64,000 bases of DNA from Candidatus Denitrolinea symbiosum (lineage in GTDB: Bacteria > Chloroflexota > Anaerolineae > Anaerolineales > Villigracilaceae), in NCBI GenBank assembly GCA_017312345.1, contig BLAA01000001.1, positions 1,054,001 to 1,118,000 of the forward strand, read 5' to 3'. The notes under the pieces were generated by a model. It searched no databases. It saw only the letters and a program-made list of their open reading frames with translations, and had not been told where the DNA came from. The stretch's first letter is position 1; each line of letters begins with the position of its first letter. Positions 16,743 through 24,787 of the stretch are shown in pieces. The translations under genes and the position numbers were made by a program.

Positions 16743-17548
16743 GTGAGCGCCATCGGGTCGTGCTTGTGGAATTCCTCTTCGAGGGCGGGATAAAACCGCT
16801 CGCCCCAGAATTGCATGGGGAAGCGGCGTGTCGGTCCGGTGCGGTCTTTTAGAGTAATGACTTCGAGCGGAACACATCCGCATTCGCGCACGTTTCCTTT
16901 TCGTTGGACGACCAGCACACGGTCCGCCTCATACGGGACCCGTTCATCGCCCATCAACGCAGACAGGTCGTCTCCGGTCTTGAAATGTTCCGATTTCAAC
17001 GCCGCGGCCGCGATCACCGCCCAGCCATGATGACGCGCCATCGCGCGCAAGGCGGCTGCCGCCTCGCCGCTGCGACCCTCCTCGTCCATCATCCCGGTCA
17101 AGCCAACCACTGGCACGCGGTTGAGATAATCCACGGCGATCAACGCAGGTCCCTTGACAGGAAAAGCATAGTCATGGATCAGCATATCTTCCAGCGCGCG
17201 CACCGTGTCTTCCTGGTAATTCAAGGAGAGCAGGACGGCTTCGCTGGCGCGCGCCAATTCTGCTTCGACCTTTTCCCGCGGAGACTGCTCATGCGGACCG
17301 GCGGTCATCGCTTCGGTTTGCAGGAACAGGCGATAGCGCAATTCTTTGGGCGTATGCTCATAACATCCAATCGCGGAGGGGATGTAGCTGGAAGCGGACT
17401 CAAATAACATCCGCAGCAGCCAGGAAGTCTTGCCAATTCCCGGCGCTGCGGCAAGCAATGTCAAGCCGCCGCTCCAGAAGGACAGGCCAGCGAAGACACC
17501 AAAGGGAGTGTATGGTTGGGGATTGCCCAGAGTTCCAGAGCGCGGCAT
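16739..17548 (-). CDS. DnaB/RecA-fold ATPase of the transfer or replication module
   Basis: 269 aa. Walker A AAPGIGKTSWLLRM lies near residue 33 and Walker B ALIAVDYLNRV near 135. Its layout matches the C-terminal ATPase domain of DnaB-type replicative helicases, without their N-terminal domain. It may be a helicase loader-like or element-encoded helicase for replication. It overlaps the downstream membrane protein gene by 4 nt and lies among transfer genes. It does not look like VirB4, VirD4 or TadA, which are larger and have other signatures. Confidence 0.72.
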   Translation of the reverse strand: MPRSGTLGNPQPYTPFGVFAGLSFWSGGLTLLAAAPGIGKTSWLLRMLFESASSYIPSAIGCYEHTPKELRYRLFLQTEAMTAGPHEQSPREKVEAELARASEAVLLSLNYQEDTVRALEDMLIHDYAFPVKGPALIAVDYLNRVPVVGLTGMMDEEGRSGEAAAALRAMARHHGWAVIAAAALKSEHFKTGDDLSALMGDERVPYEADRVLVVQRKGNVRECGCVPLEVITLKDRTGPTRRFPMQFWGERFYPALEEEFHKHDPMALT

Positions 17549-17594
17549 GGGGGCATGATATTCAATTGGAAAACGGGGATGGTAAATCGTGTCG

Positions 17595-18065
17595 CTACGA
17601 AATGGGGAGGATCAGCCGCAGCAGAAGAAAAGCAAGCAATCCAAGCAGCAGGCCGGGTATGGCAGGGATCGAACCGGTCTGTCTGCGAATCCAAATTCTG
17701 CGCCAGAGTTCCAGACCAAACAAAGAAAGAAGAACAGCAGGCAAAGGGAAGAGACAGGCAAGCCCGCTGACGGCCAGTAAATCCGCCCTGCCGATGAGAC
17801 CCTTTCGATACCCATACCCGTTAAACAACACGGGCCAGGCGGGTGGATAAAACAGAAGTGGCAAGGCGAACCAGCCGGAAATGTTTCGGAATAATCCCCA
17901 GGCGCAGGCGAGTAAGATAATTCCAGTTTGTATTGGAGTTGCGGGCAAGGTAAGTAGAATCGTTCCAAGTAGAAATAATTCAATACCAGGCACGAGGCGG
18001 TAACGCAGATCAGCCAGGCTGAACAAGGTGAAGGACGCCAGGGCAAAAGATTCGGTAAGTGTCAT
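17595..18065 (-). CDS. A24-type prepilin peptidase-like membrane protein
   Basis: 156 aa, almost wholly hydrophobic. It has ADLRYRLVPGIE near residue 18 and GRADLLAVSGLACLFP near 91, matching the two aspartate motifs of A24 peptidases (D..R..P and G.(G/A)D). It ends with a short tail. These enzymes cleave prepilin leader peptides in the membrane. The gene starts inside the end of the VirB6-like gene (4-nt overlap). The element has a second, better conserved A24 protein at 20,624, so one may serve Flp pilin and the other another substrate. Confidence 0.65.
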   Translation of the reverse strand: MTLTESFALASFTLFSLADLRYRLVPGIELFLLGTILLTLPATPIQTGIILLACAWGLFRNISGWFALPLLFYPPAWPVLFNGYGYRKGLIGRADLLAVSGLACLFPLPAVLLSLFGLELWRRIWIRRQTGSIPAIPGLLLGLLAFLLLRLILPIS

Positions 18066-19735
18066 GATTTATCGTCTTCATCCTTGATGGGCATGAAGGT
18101 GATCATGCCCTGTACCTTACTCGCATTGCCGAGTTCCGCGGCGTGGTACAGCGGATCGCGCGCCTGGCTGATGTCCTCTGGATGATCGAGATATGCCTGC
18201 ACCATGCGGGCGGTGTCTTCGGGATATTGCGCGGCAAGCGCATTTGGATCGAGACCGTGTTGGGAGATGTGCGGGTATAAGGCTTGAAACCCGCGCTGGA
18301 AATCCTCGGTCGAACCCTTGAAATTGGATTGAATGGCGGAGTTCACCGAAGGCGAAAAACCAAAGTCTGCCGACTCAGTCCGAACACCGCCAAAGCGCTG
18401 CATGCGTTCTCCGAGTTCCGCCTGTCTTGCCGCCAGTTCATGTCCATGCGCAAGCGAACGGTTGTATGATGCAGGCGCGTGAAGTCCCATTGCTTCGAAT
18501 GTCGCCGCGCGCTGAGTGAGTTGCTGTGCCGCATTCAGATGGTTCATCGCGGCTTCCCCGCCGCTTAGTCCGCTCGCGGTCCTCCCAGTTTCTGTTGCAG
18601 CCGCACCCGTTCCAGCAACGCCTGCGGCTCCCGCGCCTGCGCCGCTGGCGGCCAATGCTCCAATGGCGATAATTTGTTGCGCGGCTTTGACCAGTTGTCC
18701 GAACGCGTCGGCTGTGGTGGAGATGGTCATTTTGCCGAGAATGCCTGCGAGAGACAACAGCAGTCCCGTCGCGCCCCACAACCAGATCACGCGGATAATG
18801 GCGGATAGCAGCCCTTGTTGCCCTAGCCAGATGCTGGATGCCATGCCAGCCTTGAAGATCCCTCCGGCAACAACAGGTAAGAGAGCAATCAGGATCACCG
18901 CCTTCAACCATAACGAGCGCAACCAGGTCGCCTGTGGAAGAACGCTGGCAATCGCAAGCGGCGGAGCGAGAATCGCCAGGATGAACAAGACGGCATTCGC
19001 AGACGCAAAGGCAAACAACATTCCGCCAATGGCAAGCAGAGAGCCGATGGACAGGCCGATGGAGAGCAAACTGCCGAGGAAGGTCAAGTTGGCAAGACCG
19101 AGCAGGACGGAGGTCGCAGTGGTGGACTCGACGAAGCTCACTGCCAACACAGCGGTCTCGCCGATCACCTTTCCAACCATCCACCAGCCGAGGCGGACGA
19201 TCAGATCGAGAAAAGGACCGGAGACGACCGCCAGCACGCCCGCTGTGACCCAATCGCCAACCACACGCAATCCGCTGTCATCGTCGCCGAGCAGTCGTCC
19301 CCAATGATAGAGCGCCAGCCGTAAGAGAAACAAAGCCGGAGCCAATGCCGCGGCGACCGGCAGACTGGATTGAGCCACCTTGCTGTAATCGCCCTGGCTG
19401 GGAGCCTGCACGATCTCGCCGATCACCTGCGTCCAGCGCGCCACTTCCTCGCTCATGGCGCGCACTTCCTTGTCGGCGGCTTTGTCGAAGATTCCAGCCA
19501 ACGCTTCGGAAATCGTCTCGGCGGGAAACACCAGGTGATGGAAGATTTGTGAGATGCTGGTAACGACCGAACCGCCTTCTTCAGGAGGATCAGGAGGAGG
19601 CGTTGGAGGAGGCGTCGGTGTGATGTCATACGCCGGACTGGAAGAATGAACCGGCGCGGCGGCCATCGCCAGACTGCTCAGCGAAATCAGGGCGAGGAAC
19701 AGGGCAAGGACGATGAAGGGACGAGCGCGTTTCAT
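18062..19735 (-). CDS. VirB6/TrbL-like polytopic membrane protein
   Basis: 557 aa from ATG 19,735 (ATGA overlap with the upstream gene); a longer frame over that gene was rejected. A signal peptide (PFIVLALFLALISLSSLAMA), a proline-rich linker (TPTPPPTPPPDPP), then about six membrane segments in the middle and an alanine/glycine-rich stretch near 380-400 are seen. The hydrophilic C-terminal tail is charged and helical. This is the layout of VirB6/TrbL channel proteins of type IV secretion. It supports a conjugation function for the operon. Confidence 0.75.
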   Translation of the reverse strand: MKRARPFIVLALFLALISLSSLAMAAAPVHSSSPAYDITPTPPPTPPPDPPEEGGSVVTSISQIFHHLVFPAETISEALAGIFDKAADKEVRAMSEEVARWTQVIGEIVQAPSQGDYSKVAQSSLPVAAALAPALFLLRLALYHWGRLLGDDDSGLRVVGDWVTAGVLAVVSGPFLDLIVRLGWWMVGKVIGETAVLAVSFVESTTATSVLLGLANLTFLGSLLSIGLSIGSLLAIGGMLFAFASANAVLFILAILAPPLAIASVLPQATWLRSLWLKAVILIALLPVVAGGIFKAGMASSIWLGQQGLLSAIIRVIWLWGATGLLLSLAGILGKMTISTTADAFGQLVKAAQQIIAIGALAASGAGAGAAGVAGTGAAATETGRTASGLSGGEAAMNHLNAAQQLTQRAATFEAMGLHAPASYNRSLAHGHELAARQAELGERMQRFGGVRTESADFGFSPSVNSAIQSNFKGSTEDFQRGFQALYPHISQHGLDPNALAAQYPEDTARMVQAYLDHPEDISQARDPLYHAAELGNASKVQGMITFMPIKDEDDKS

Positions 19736-20634
19736 ATGCTGGAGAGGGCGTGAGGGGAAAGGAGATTTTTCTCGAAACACAGGCTTTGGTATCCGCAGTT
19801 CTTGCACATCGAAGGCTGGCGCAGGGCGTTCAGTGGTGGGTGCGGTCCGTTCTTTGCCAGCTCGGATAGAGACTGAACGATGCGTTCCAAATCCTTGTCG
19901 GCAAGAGTCTGGTCGCAATGCTGGACTTCGCCGGTTTCGCGGTCCAACGCAAAGATGGTTGGGGTGTTCGGCCACGGCTGTTTGCTGGAGGAATGACAGC
20001 GCCGCATGAGCGCGAACCGAAGTTGATCCTGCTCCAGGCGCGACACAAGCAAGCCGATTTTGGTCTCCGTTACGTGACCGACTGGAATCTTCCACATCAG
20101 GACATCGAACTGCACCGGCAGACGGGCGAAGGGCAGGACCAGCAGAACTTTTTCGCTGGCGAGGATGTAATCTGAGTCGCGTTCGATCTTCATCCCGATC
20201 CGCCAGTCCTGGGACAGGAATGCCCATGTGCGGATATAAATGAAAAGATTACGCCAGTCTCCGCCGAAGTTGTTGATCGCGTGTTGCGAACCAAAACGGC
20301 GCGCCATGTCGATCTTCCCGCCGCGAAACAAGGGCAGGATCTCAGGCGCGGGAACTGGGTTTTGTTTGCGATACTCCTCGACCTTCCGGACATATTCACG
20401 GACATCTTCAATCAGGTTTTCAAAGCCGTAGCGCGTAAGATGATCCAGCAGGGTCCCGCCGCTGGTCAGGTCTTGCAGGGACTGCCAGACGGGATCGAAC
20501 GGCGGCGTCGGGTCCGCGCCAGCCAGCCACCAGCGCGCCGCAGCCGGGCAGAAGGCGTACAACATCGCCGAGAGGATCGGATGACCACGCGCATTATTGC
20601 GATTGAGCAGGGCAAGGAAGAGATCAGTGTACAT
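19732..20634 (-). CDS. Hypothetical protein with C-terminal cysteine cluster, possible PD-(D/E)xK relative
   Basis: 300 aa. The middle contains IERDSDYILASEKVLLVLPF and VQFDVLMWKIPVGHVTETKI, reminiscent of a degenerate nuclease core. The C-terminus has MCKNCGYQSLCFE, like the iron-sulphur cluster tail of Cas4/AddB-type nucleases. Only three clustered cysteines are clear, so both the fold and the cluster are uncertain. It overlaps the A24 peptidase gene at its start (11 nt) and the VirB6-like gene at its end (ATGA). It might process DNA ends during transfer (inference). Confidence 0.55.
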   Translation of the reverse strand: MYTDLFLALLNRNNARGHPILSAMLYAFCPAAARWWLAGADPTPPFDPVWQSLQDLTSGGTLLDHLTRYGFENLIEDVREYVRKVEEYRKQNPVPAPEILPLFRGGKIDMARRFGSQHAINNFGGDWRNLFIYIRTWAFLSQDWRIGMKIERDSDYILASEKVLLVLPFARLPVQFDVLMWKIPVGHVTETKIGLLVSRLEQDQLRFALMRRCHSSSKQPWPNTPTIFALDRETGEVQHCDQTLADKDLERIVQSLSELAKNGPHPPLNALRQPSMCKNCGYQSLCFEKNLLSPHALSSI

Positions 20635-21019
20635 ACCAATACAACAGAAGGAAGGGGAGGGTCCGCCATGCGGCGGGGGAGTTCACGTCCGTCATCGCTT
20701 GTTTTCTGATGGTTCGCCAGATGATCTGTGCAAGACCAGTAACGAGGAATGCAATGAACATAAAAAGAAGCGCATGAGAAGATCCCTCGACCGGCAATGC
20801 CCACAACAGCGCCATCCAGAGTTTGACGTCCCCCGCGCCCATCCAGCCGCCTGCCCAGGCCCACAACAATCCAAAACTGGCGAGCCATACTTCGGGGCGA
20901 CTGGGGAAGTGCGCAATCATTCCTGTTGCAAGCAGAGGAAGCGTGCACCAGTTTGGGATTCGCCGCGTGCGCAGGTCGTACAGGCTGATAGCCAGAGCGT
21001 ACATGAACAACCAGATCAT
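20624..21019 (-). CDS. A24-family prepilin peptidase (TadV/CpaA-like)
   Basis: 131 aa, multi-helix. Both catalytic aspartate motifs are clear: YDLRTRRIPNW near residue 14 and MGAGDVKLWMAL near 60. The size fits TadV/CpaA, which lack the methylase domain of PilD. It would cleave the Flp prepilin encoded at 28,278 and perhaps the TadE-like pseudopilins. It is the first gene of a leftward operon. The ~225 nt upstream hold divergent regulatory DNA of the SOS-type cassette. Confidence 0.88.
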   Translation of the reverse strand: MIWLFMYALAISLYDLRTRRIPNWCTLPLLATGMIAHFPSRPEVWLASFGLLWAWAGGWMGAGDVKLWMALLWALPVEGSSHALLFMFIAFLVTGLAQIIWRTIRKQAMTDVNSPAAWRTLPFLLLYWYVH

Positions 21020-21091
21020 TGGTTGCTCATGATATTTGGATTGGTGTACAGGTATGGGGGGGGTGTCGGTTTAACTTAGCGACAGCCAGCC

Positions 21092-21119
21092 TTGACGTGT
21101 GCGCGTTGATGGCTATAAT
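21092..21119 (+). promoter_or_regulatory. Promoter for a short rightward transcript
   Basis: TTGACG (21092-21097), 16-nt spacer, TATAAT (21114-21119). A transcript starting near 21,126 would meet the hairpin at 21,152 and could stop near 21,180. Confidence 0.6.
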
Positions 21120-21125
21120 TCTCGT

Positions 21126-21180
21126 TGCGACCCGCCCCCCTCGGGCCGCAGCAGCCGCCGCAAGGCGGCTGTCTTTGTTG
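21126..21180 (+). ncRNA. Possible ~55-nt RNA ending in an intrinsic terminator
   Basis: Downstream of the first promoter, CAGCCGCC (21152-21159), a GCAA tetraloop and GGCGGCTG (21164-21171) form a perfect 8-bp stem followed by TCTTTGTTGT. It could be a small RNA or an attenuator ahead of the LuxR-type gene. No RNA family is recognised. Confidence 0.4.
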
Positions 21181-21208
21181 TGCGACGCGCTGCAAACAAA
21201 GCAGGTTC

Positions 21209-21238
21209 TTGACGGAAGAACATTTGTTCTACTATAAT
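21209..21238 (+). promoter_or_regulatory. Leaderless promoter with LexA-type (SOS) box
   Basis: TTGACG (21209-21214), 18-nt spacer, TATAAT (21233-21238). Between them is GAAC-ATTT-GTTC (21218-21229), matching the GAAC-N4-GTTC core of Gram-positive-type LexA boxes. The -10 ends 7 nt before the ATG at 21,246, so the mRNA is expected to be leaderless. A bound LexA would block the promoter directly. Confidence 0.7.
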
Positions 21239-21245
21239 CCCGCGT

Positions 21246-21659
21246 ATGTCTATCTGGGATCGCTTTCTGTACCTGATAGGCTTGCGTCCTACGCCCGGCC
21301 CCCGAACCTATCGTTTCGATGTGAGTGACAGCCTGCAAGTCACCCTTTCGACAATCGCCCAAGACGAGGGTCGTCCTGAACATGAATTGATTCCCGAACT
21401 CCTGAACGCCGGCCTGACACAATATACCTCCCAAGAAAGGTTGTGGAAGAGGTGGGAGACTCTCTCCGCGCGCGAGAAGGATGTGGTTGCCCTAGTCTGC
21501 CTGGAATACACCAACAGCCAGATCGCAGCCCGGCTGAACATCTCTCCCGATACGGTCAAGGCGCGGCTGGGAAATGCGTTCCGAAAATTCGGTGTGCATA
21601 AGCGCTCGGACCTGCGCCTCCTGCTGGCACATTGGGATTTCAGCGCGTGGGAGAGATAG
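21246..21659 (+). CDS. LuxR/GerE-type HTH transcription regulator
   Basis: 137 aa. The N-terminal ~60 residues resemble a small DNA-binding or CopG-like segment (RFDVSDSLQVTLSTIAQDEG). The C-terminal part is a clear LuxR helix-turn-helix: LSAREKDVVALVCLEYTNSQ, then IAARLNISPDTVKARLGNAF. No receiver or ligand domain is present. It is read from a leaderless promoter with a LexA-type box, so it should be induced by DNA damage. A strong terminator follows, so it acts in trans if it controls the downstream RecA-like and polymerase genes. Confidence 0.85.
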   Translation: MSIWDRFLYLIGLRPTPGPRTYRFDVSDSLQVTLSTIAQDEGRPEHELIPELLNAGLTQYTSQERLWKRWETLSAREKDVVALVCLEYTNSQIAARLNISPDTVKARLGNAFRKFGVHKRSDLRLLLAHWDFSAWER

Positions 21660-21742
21660 GCATTTTTTAGTTCATCCCTTCCAGGTGAGGCTGCGAACGA
21701 ACTACATCCCCATATCTGGCGCACCCGTTTTTTACCCGAAAT

Positions 21743-21768
21743 GTCCCCATCCGGGGACTTTTTATTTT
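21743..21768 (+). terminator. Rho-independent terminator after the LuxR-type gene
   Basis: GTCCCC (21743-21748), ATCC loop, GGGGAC (21753-21758), then TTTTTATTTT. A possible -10 (TATCCT, 21782-21787) for the next gene follows, only 6 nt before its ATG. Confidence 0.85.
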
Positions 21769-21793
21769 CTGCATCTGCCTGTATCCTGACAGC

Positions 21794-22324
21794 ATGGATA
21801 TTCTTCCCGTTCTCAAAACCGGCAGGCTGATCGTGATCTACGCACCGGACGCCGCATGCGCCGAAAGCATGACTCTGATCGCCGAACTTGGCTTGCGCGG
21901 GGCAGTTACCATCCTGGATGGAGGCAATCTCTATCGACCGTATCAGGTTGCCACATTACTGCGCAGGAAAACGGTGGATATTTCAGGCGTTGCCAAGCGA
22001 CTGTTCAGCCGGCGCGCCTTCACCTGCTATGAAATGAATACCCTGCTAAATTCCACTCCATCCCTCAATCAGCCATATTTGATTTTGGATTTATTGAACA
22101 CCTTCTATGACGATCATGTACCTGCTTATGAGGCCTGCCGGCTCCTAAAATCCTGTCTGGATCAACTTCAACGCCTCGTGTTATCCGGACCTGTAGTTGT
22201 GACGCTTGCTCCGCCTCTAGCGGAGGAGCGTGGTTCTCTGGTTGAGCAGGTCTGCGGACAAGCGGATGAAGTGATGGTCAAGGAAGCGCCTGTCTGCCAA
22301 CCCACCCAACCGTCACTCTTCTGA
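21794..22324 (+). CDS. RecA-like/P-loop-fold protein without Walker A (ImuA-like position)
   Basis: 176 aa. It starts with a beta strand and short loop (LIVIYAPDAACAESM) in place of a P-loop, followed by AVTILDGGNLYRPYQVATLL and a later strand PYLILDLLNTFYDDHVPAYE. This resembles RecA/RadA-fold proteins that lost the nucleotide-binding loop. It precedes a small coiled-coil protein and a B-family polymerase, an order that recalls ImuA-ImuB-DnaE2 SOS mutagenesis cassettes. The analogy is by position and fold, not by proven homology. The start has no ribosome site; a TATCCT close to the ATG suggests another leaderless message. Confidence 0.55.
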   Translation: MDILPVLKTGRLIVIYAPDAACAESMTLIAELGLRGAVTILDGGNLYRPYQVATLLRRKTVDISGVAKRLFSRRAFTCYEMNTLLNSTPSLNQPYLILDLLNTFYDDHVPAYEACRLLKSCLDQLQRLVLSGPVVVTLAPPLAEERGSLVEQVCGQADEVMVKEAPVCQPTQPSLF

Positions 22325-22329
22325 ATGAT

Positions 22330-22596
22330 ATGGGCCGCACCCTCATTACCATCACCCAACTTCTGAATGAGACCGAAGCCAACTTGTCGGCATTTCGGCG
22401 TACCTTGCGCCGCAGTGATCAGTATGTTTTCGACGGTCTCCTTGCGTCCGCGCGCCGGCACATCGCCGCGATCGGGCAGGCGGAGTCGCTCTTGCCGTTC
22501 GAATCGGCTTTACTCGCCATGTTGCTGGAACAAGCCAAGGAGATTGCGGTTCTCCAGCAGGAACTCGACGAACTGAGAAAGAAGAACTCGTGTTGA
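22330..22596 (+). CDS. Small helical/coiled-coil protein
   Basis: 88 aa, not recognised. It is predicted helical throughout, with a C-terminal heptad-like segment (LEQAKEIAVLQQELDELRKK). It starts 5 nt after the RecA-like gene and precedes the polymerase by 44 nt. Could be a bridging subunit between the two (inference). No catalytic or metal motifs. Confidence 0.65.
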   Translation: MGRTLITITQLLNETEANLSAFRRTLRRSDQYVFDGLLASARRHIAAIGQAESLLPFESALLAMLLEQAKEIAVLQQELDELRKKNSC

Positions 22597-22608
22597 ATGG
22601 CGTAGACG

Positions 22609-22641
22609 TGTCGAAACACTTGTGTTGAGCTTGTCGAAACA
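22609..22641. repeat. Short direct repeat at the polymerase start
   Basis: TGTCGAAACA occurs at 22609-22618 and 22632-22641; the second copy includes the first base of the polymerase ATG. The segment replaces a normal ribosome site and looks like a small inserted repetitive word. Confidence 0.5.
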
Positions 22642-24782
22642 TGGATGAGGTCACCGGCTGGCTGCTGGATGTGTATGCAGGTGAAGAAGATGGGGTCGTT
22701 CTGTGGCTGCTGTCGGACGACGACAGACGCCTGCGCCTGCGCATGAACTTCGACGTTACATTTTATGCCGCGGGGGATTTCGGTCTTTTGCGTCAGGCAT
22801 GGACATACCTGAAAGAGAGAAATGTAAAGCTGGAGCGCGCGGCCCGCCGCGATCTTTTTCTCGGCGAGCGCGATGTGCTGGCGGTTACCACATCCAATCC
22901 CTCGGAACTCCCAAAAATCTTTGCAGACCTCTCGCGGGGATTCCCGTCGCTGGATTACTACGATGCCGACATCCCGCTCAGCCTGCGGTTTATCGCGCAT
23001 ACGGATGCCCACTTGTTGGGACGCTGCCGCGTCAAACTGGACGGTGAGCGGGTCCAGTCCATTGAGTCTTTGGACTCACCCTGGGAGATTGACCCGGCTC
23101 CCATCCCCCTGCGAATCCTGACTCTCAGCCCGGATGAGAATCCGGCGGTTCGCAAACCCAGAAGTCTCAGAGTTCAATTTCAACAGAAGGAATATAGCCT
23201 GCCGCTCGAGCCGACGCGGGTATTTCTGATCAGCCTGAAGTCCGATTTGAAGCGCTTTGACCCCGACCTGATCCTGACCGACTACGGCGACACGTGGTTG
23301 TTCCCACAGTTGAAAATCTGGTCGCAGGAAAGCGGGATTGATGTGAATCCCAATCGCGATGAGGGCAAGCGGGTCCTGACGCGCCGCGCCGATAGTTACT
23401 TTGCATACGGACAGGTGATCTATCGCGGCGCGCAGACGCATTTGTTCGGTCGCTGGCACATTGACCGCCGTAATGCCATGTCGTTCGGGGAATACGGCTT
23501 GGAGGGGGCGATGGAGCAGGCGCGCGTGACAGGTCTTGGAGTGCAGGAGATGGCGCGCAAATCGCCCGGCGCAGGGATCACCGCCATGCAGATGCTGACT
23601 GCCTTGCGCAACGGAATCATGATTCCCGTACAAAAGCAACAAGTGGAGGGCAAAAAGACCCTGGCGGAATTGATCCGCGCCGATCACGGCGGCTTGATCT
23701 ACCAGCCCCTGATTGGATTGCACGGCGACGTGGCGCAGATCGATTTCTCCTCGATGTATCCCGCGATCATGGTAAAGCACAATATCTCCCCGGAAACTGT
23801 TGCAGTAGAGAATGCGCTGGAGGGGTTGATACCCAAAACTCTGCGCCCGCTTCTGGAAAAGCGCCTGATGCTGAAAAATATCCTGTCTGATCTCGAATCG
23901 CGGGATTGCCGCGTCGAGATCCTCAAGGCGCGTGCCGCGGCGCTCAAATGGCTGCTGGTAGTTTGCTTTGGATATTTGGGATACAAGAATGCGCGCTTTG
24001 GAAAAATCGAATCGCACGAAGCCGTGACCGCCATGAGCCGCGAATTGATGCTGCAGGCAAAGGAAATCGCGGAGGACATGGGATTTACTGTCTTGCACAT
24101 GTATATTGACTGCCTGTTCGTCCAGCAGGAAGGCTTTCACAGGCCGGCAGATTTCACGCCTTTATTGGACGCCATCGAAGAGAAAACTGGAATCCCCATT
24201 GCATTGGAGGGCGTGTTCAAATGGGTCGCTTTTCTGTCATCCAAAAGGGACGCGCGTGTACCTGTGCCTAACCAGTACTTTGGCGCGTTTCAGGACGGGA
24301 CGATCAAATATCGCGGCATTGAATTGAGAAGACGGGACACAACCACGTGGGTGCGAAGGATTCAGCTGGCGGCGCTGGAAATTCTCGCGAGGGCGGACAC
24401 ACCGGAAGAAATGGCGGAGTATGTCCCGGACGTGTCCGCGCTGGTCGAACGCGCCAGGCGCGACCTGCGAGCCGGCCGCGTTCCCCTCGAAGAGTTGATC
24501 GTCAGGCAGAAATTGAGCCGCGTCCTGGATGGATACAAATCCCCCTCGCCCGCGGCACGCGCGGCGATGCAGTTGAAAACGATGGGCAGGGAGATCGCTC
24601 CCGGTCAAGCGGTGGAGTTCCTGTTTACGCGCGGCGGCTCCGGGGTCCACGCCTGGGAACTGGGCGAGGCGTTGGACCCCGGAAGAATCGATACGGTCAG
24701 ATACTGCAGGCTGTTAGACCGGGCGATACAAACTGTGCTCGATCCGCACAGACGGTCATGTGTTCCAGAACGATTGTTGTGA
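22641..24782 (+). CDS. Divergent family B DNA polymerase
   Basis: 713 aa. Polymerase motif A is DFSSMYPAIMV near residue 367. Motif B is KWLLVVCFGYLGYKNARFG near 435. Motif C is MYIDCLFV near 486, where standard enzymes have YGDTDS; the second aspartate is missing. The N-terminal exonuclease region (LKRFDPDLILTDYGDTWLFP) retains its outline, but the DxE and Yx3D residues are not evident, so proofreading is probably lost. It would act in damage-associated or element replication. It ends the rightward cassette that begins with a LexA-type box. Substitution at motif C raises the question of whether it polymerises at all, though a similar YxD-only motif may exist in relatives. Confidence 0.85.
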   Translation: MDEVTGWLLDVYAGEEDGVVLWLLSDDDRRLRLRMNFDVTFYAAGDFGLLRQAWTYLKERNVKLERAARRDLFLGERDVLAVTTSNPSELPKIFADLSRGFPSLDYYDADIPLSLRFIAHTDAHLLGRCRVKLDGERVQSIESLDSPWEIDPAPIPLRILTLSPDENPAVRKPRSLRVQFQQKEYSLPLEPTRVFLISLKSDLKRFDPDLILTDYGDTWLFPQLKIWSQESGIDVNPNRDEGKRVLTRRADSYFAYGQVIYRGAQTHLFGRWHIDRRNAMSFGEYGLEGAMEQARVTGLGVQEMARKSPGAGITAMQMLTALRNGIMIPVQKQQVEGKKTLAELIRADHGGLIYQPLIGLHGDVAQIDFSSMYPAIMVKHNISPETVAVENALEGLIPKTLRPLLEKRLMLKNILSDLESRDCRVEILKARAAALKWLLVVCFGYLGYKNARFGKIESHEAVTAMSRELMLQAKEIAEDMGFTVLHMYIDCLFVQQEGFHRPADFTPLLDAIEEKTGIPIALEGVFKWVAFLSSKRDARVPVPNQYFGAFQDGTIKYRGIELRRRDTTTWVRRIQLAALEILARADTPEEMAEYVPDVSALVERARRDLRAGRVPLEELIVRQKLSRVLDGYKSPSPAARAAMQLKTMGREIAPGQAVEFLFTRGGSGVHAWELGEALDPGRIDTVRYCRLLDRAIQTVLDPHRRSCVPERLL

Positions 24783-24787
24783 AAGGA

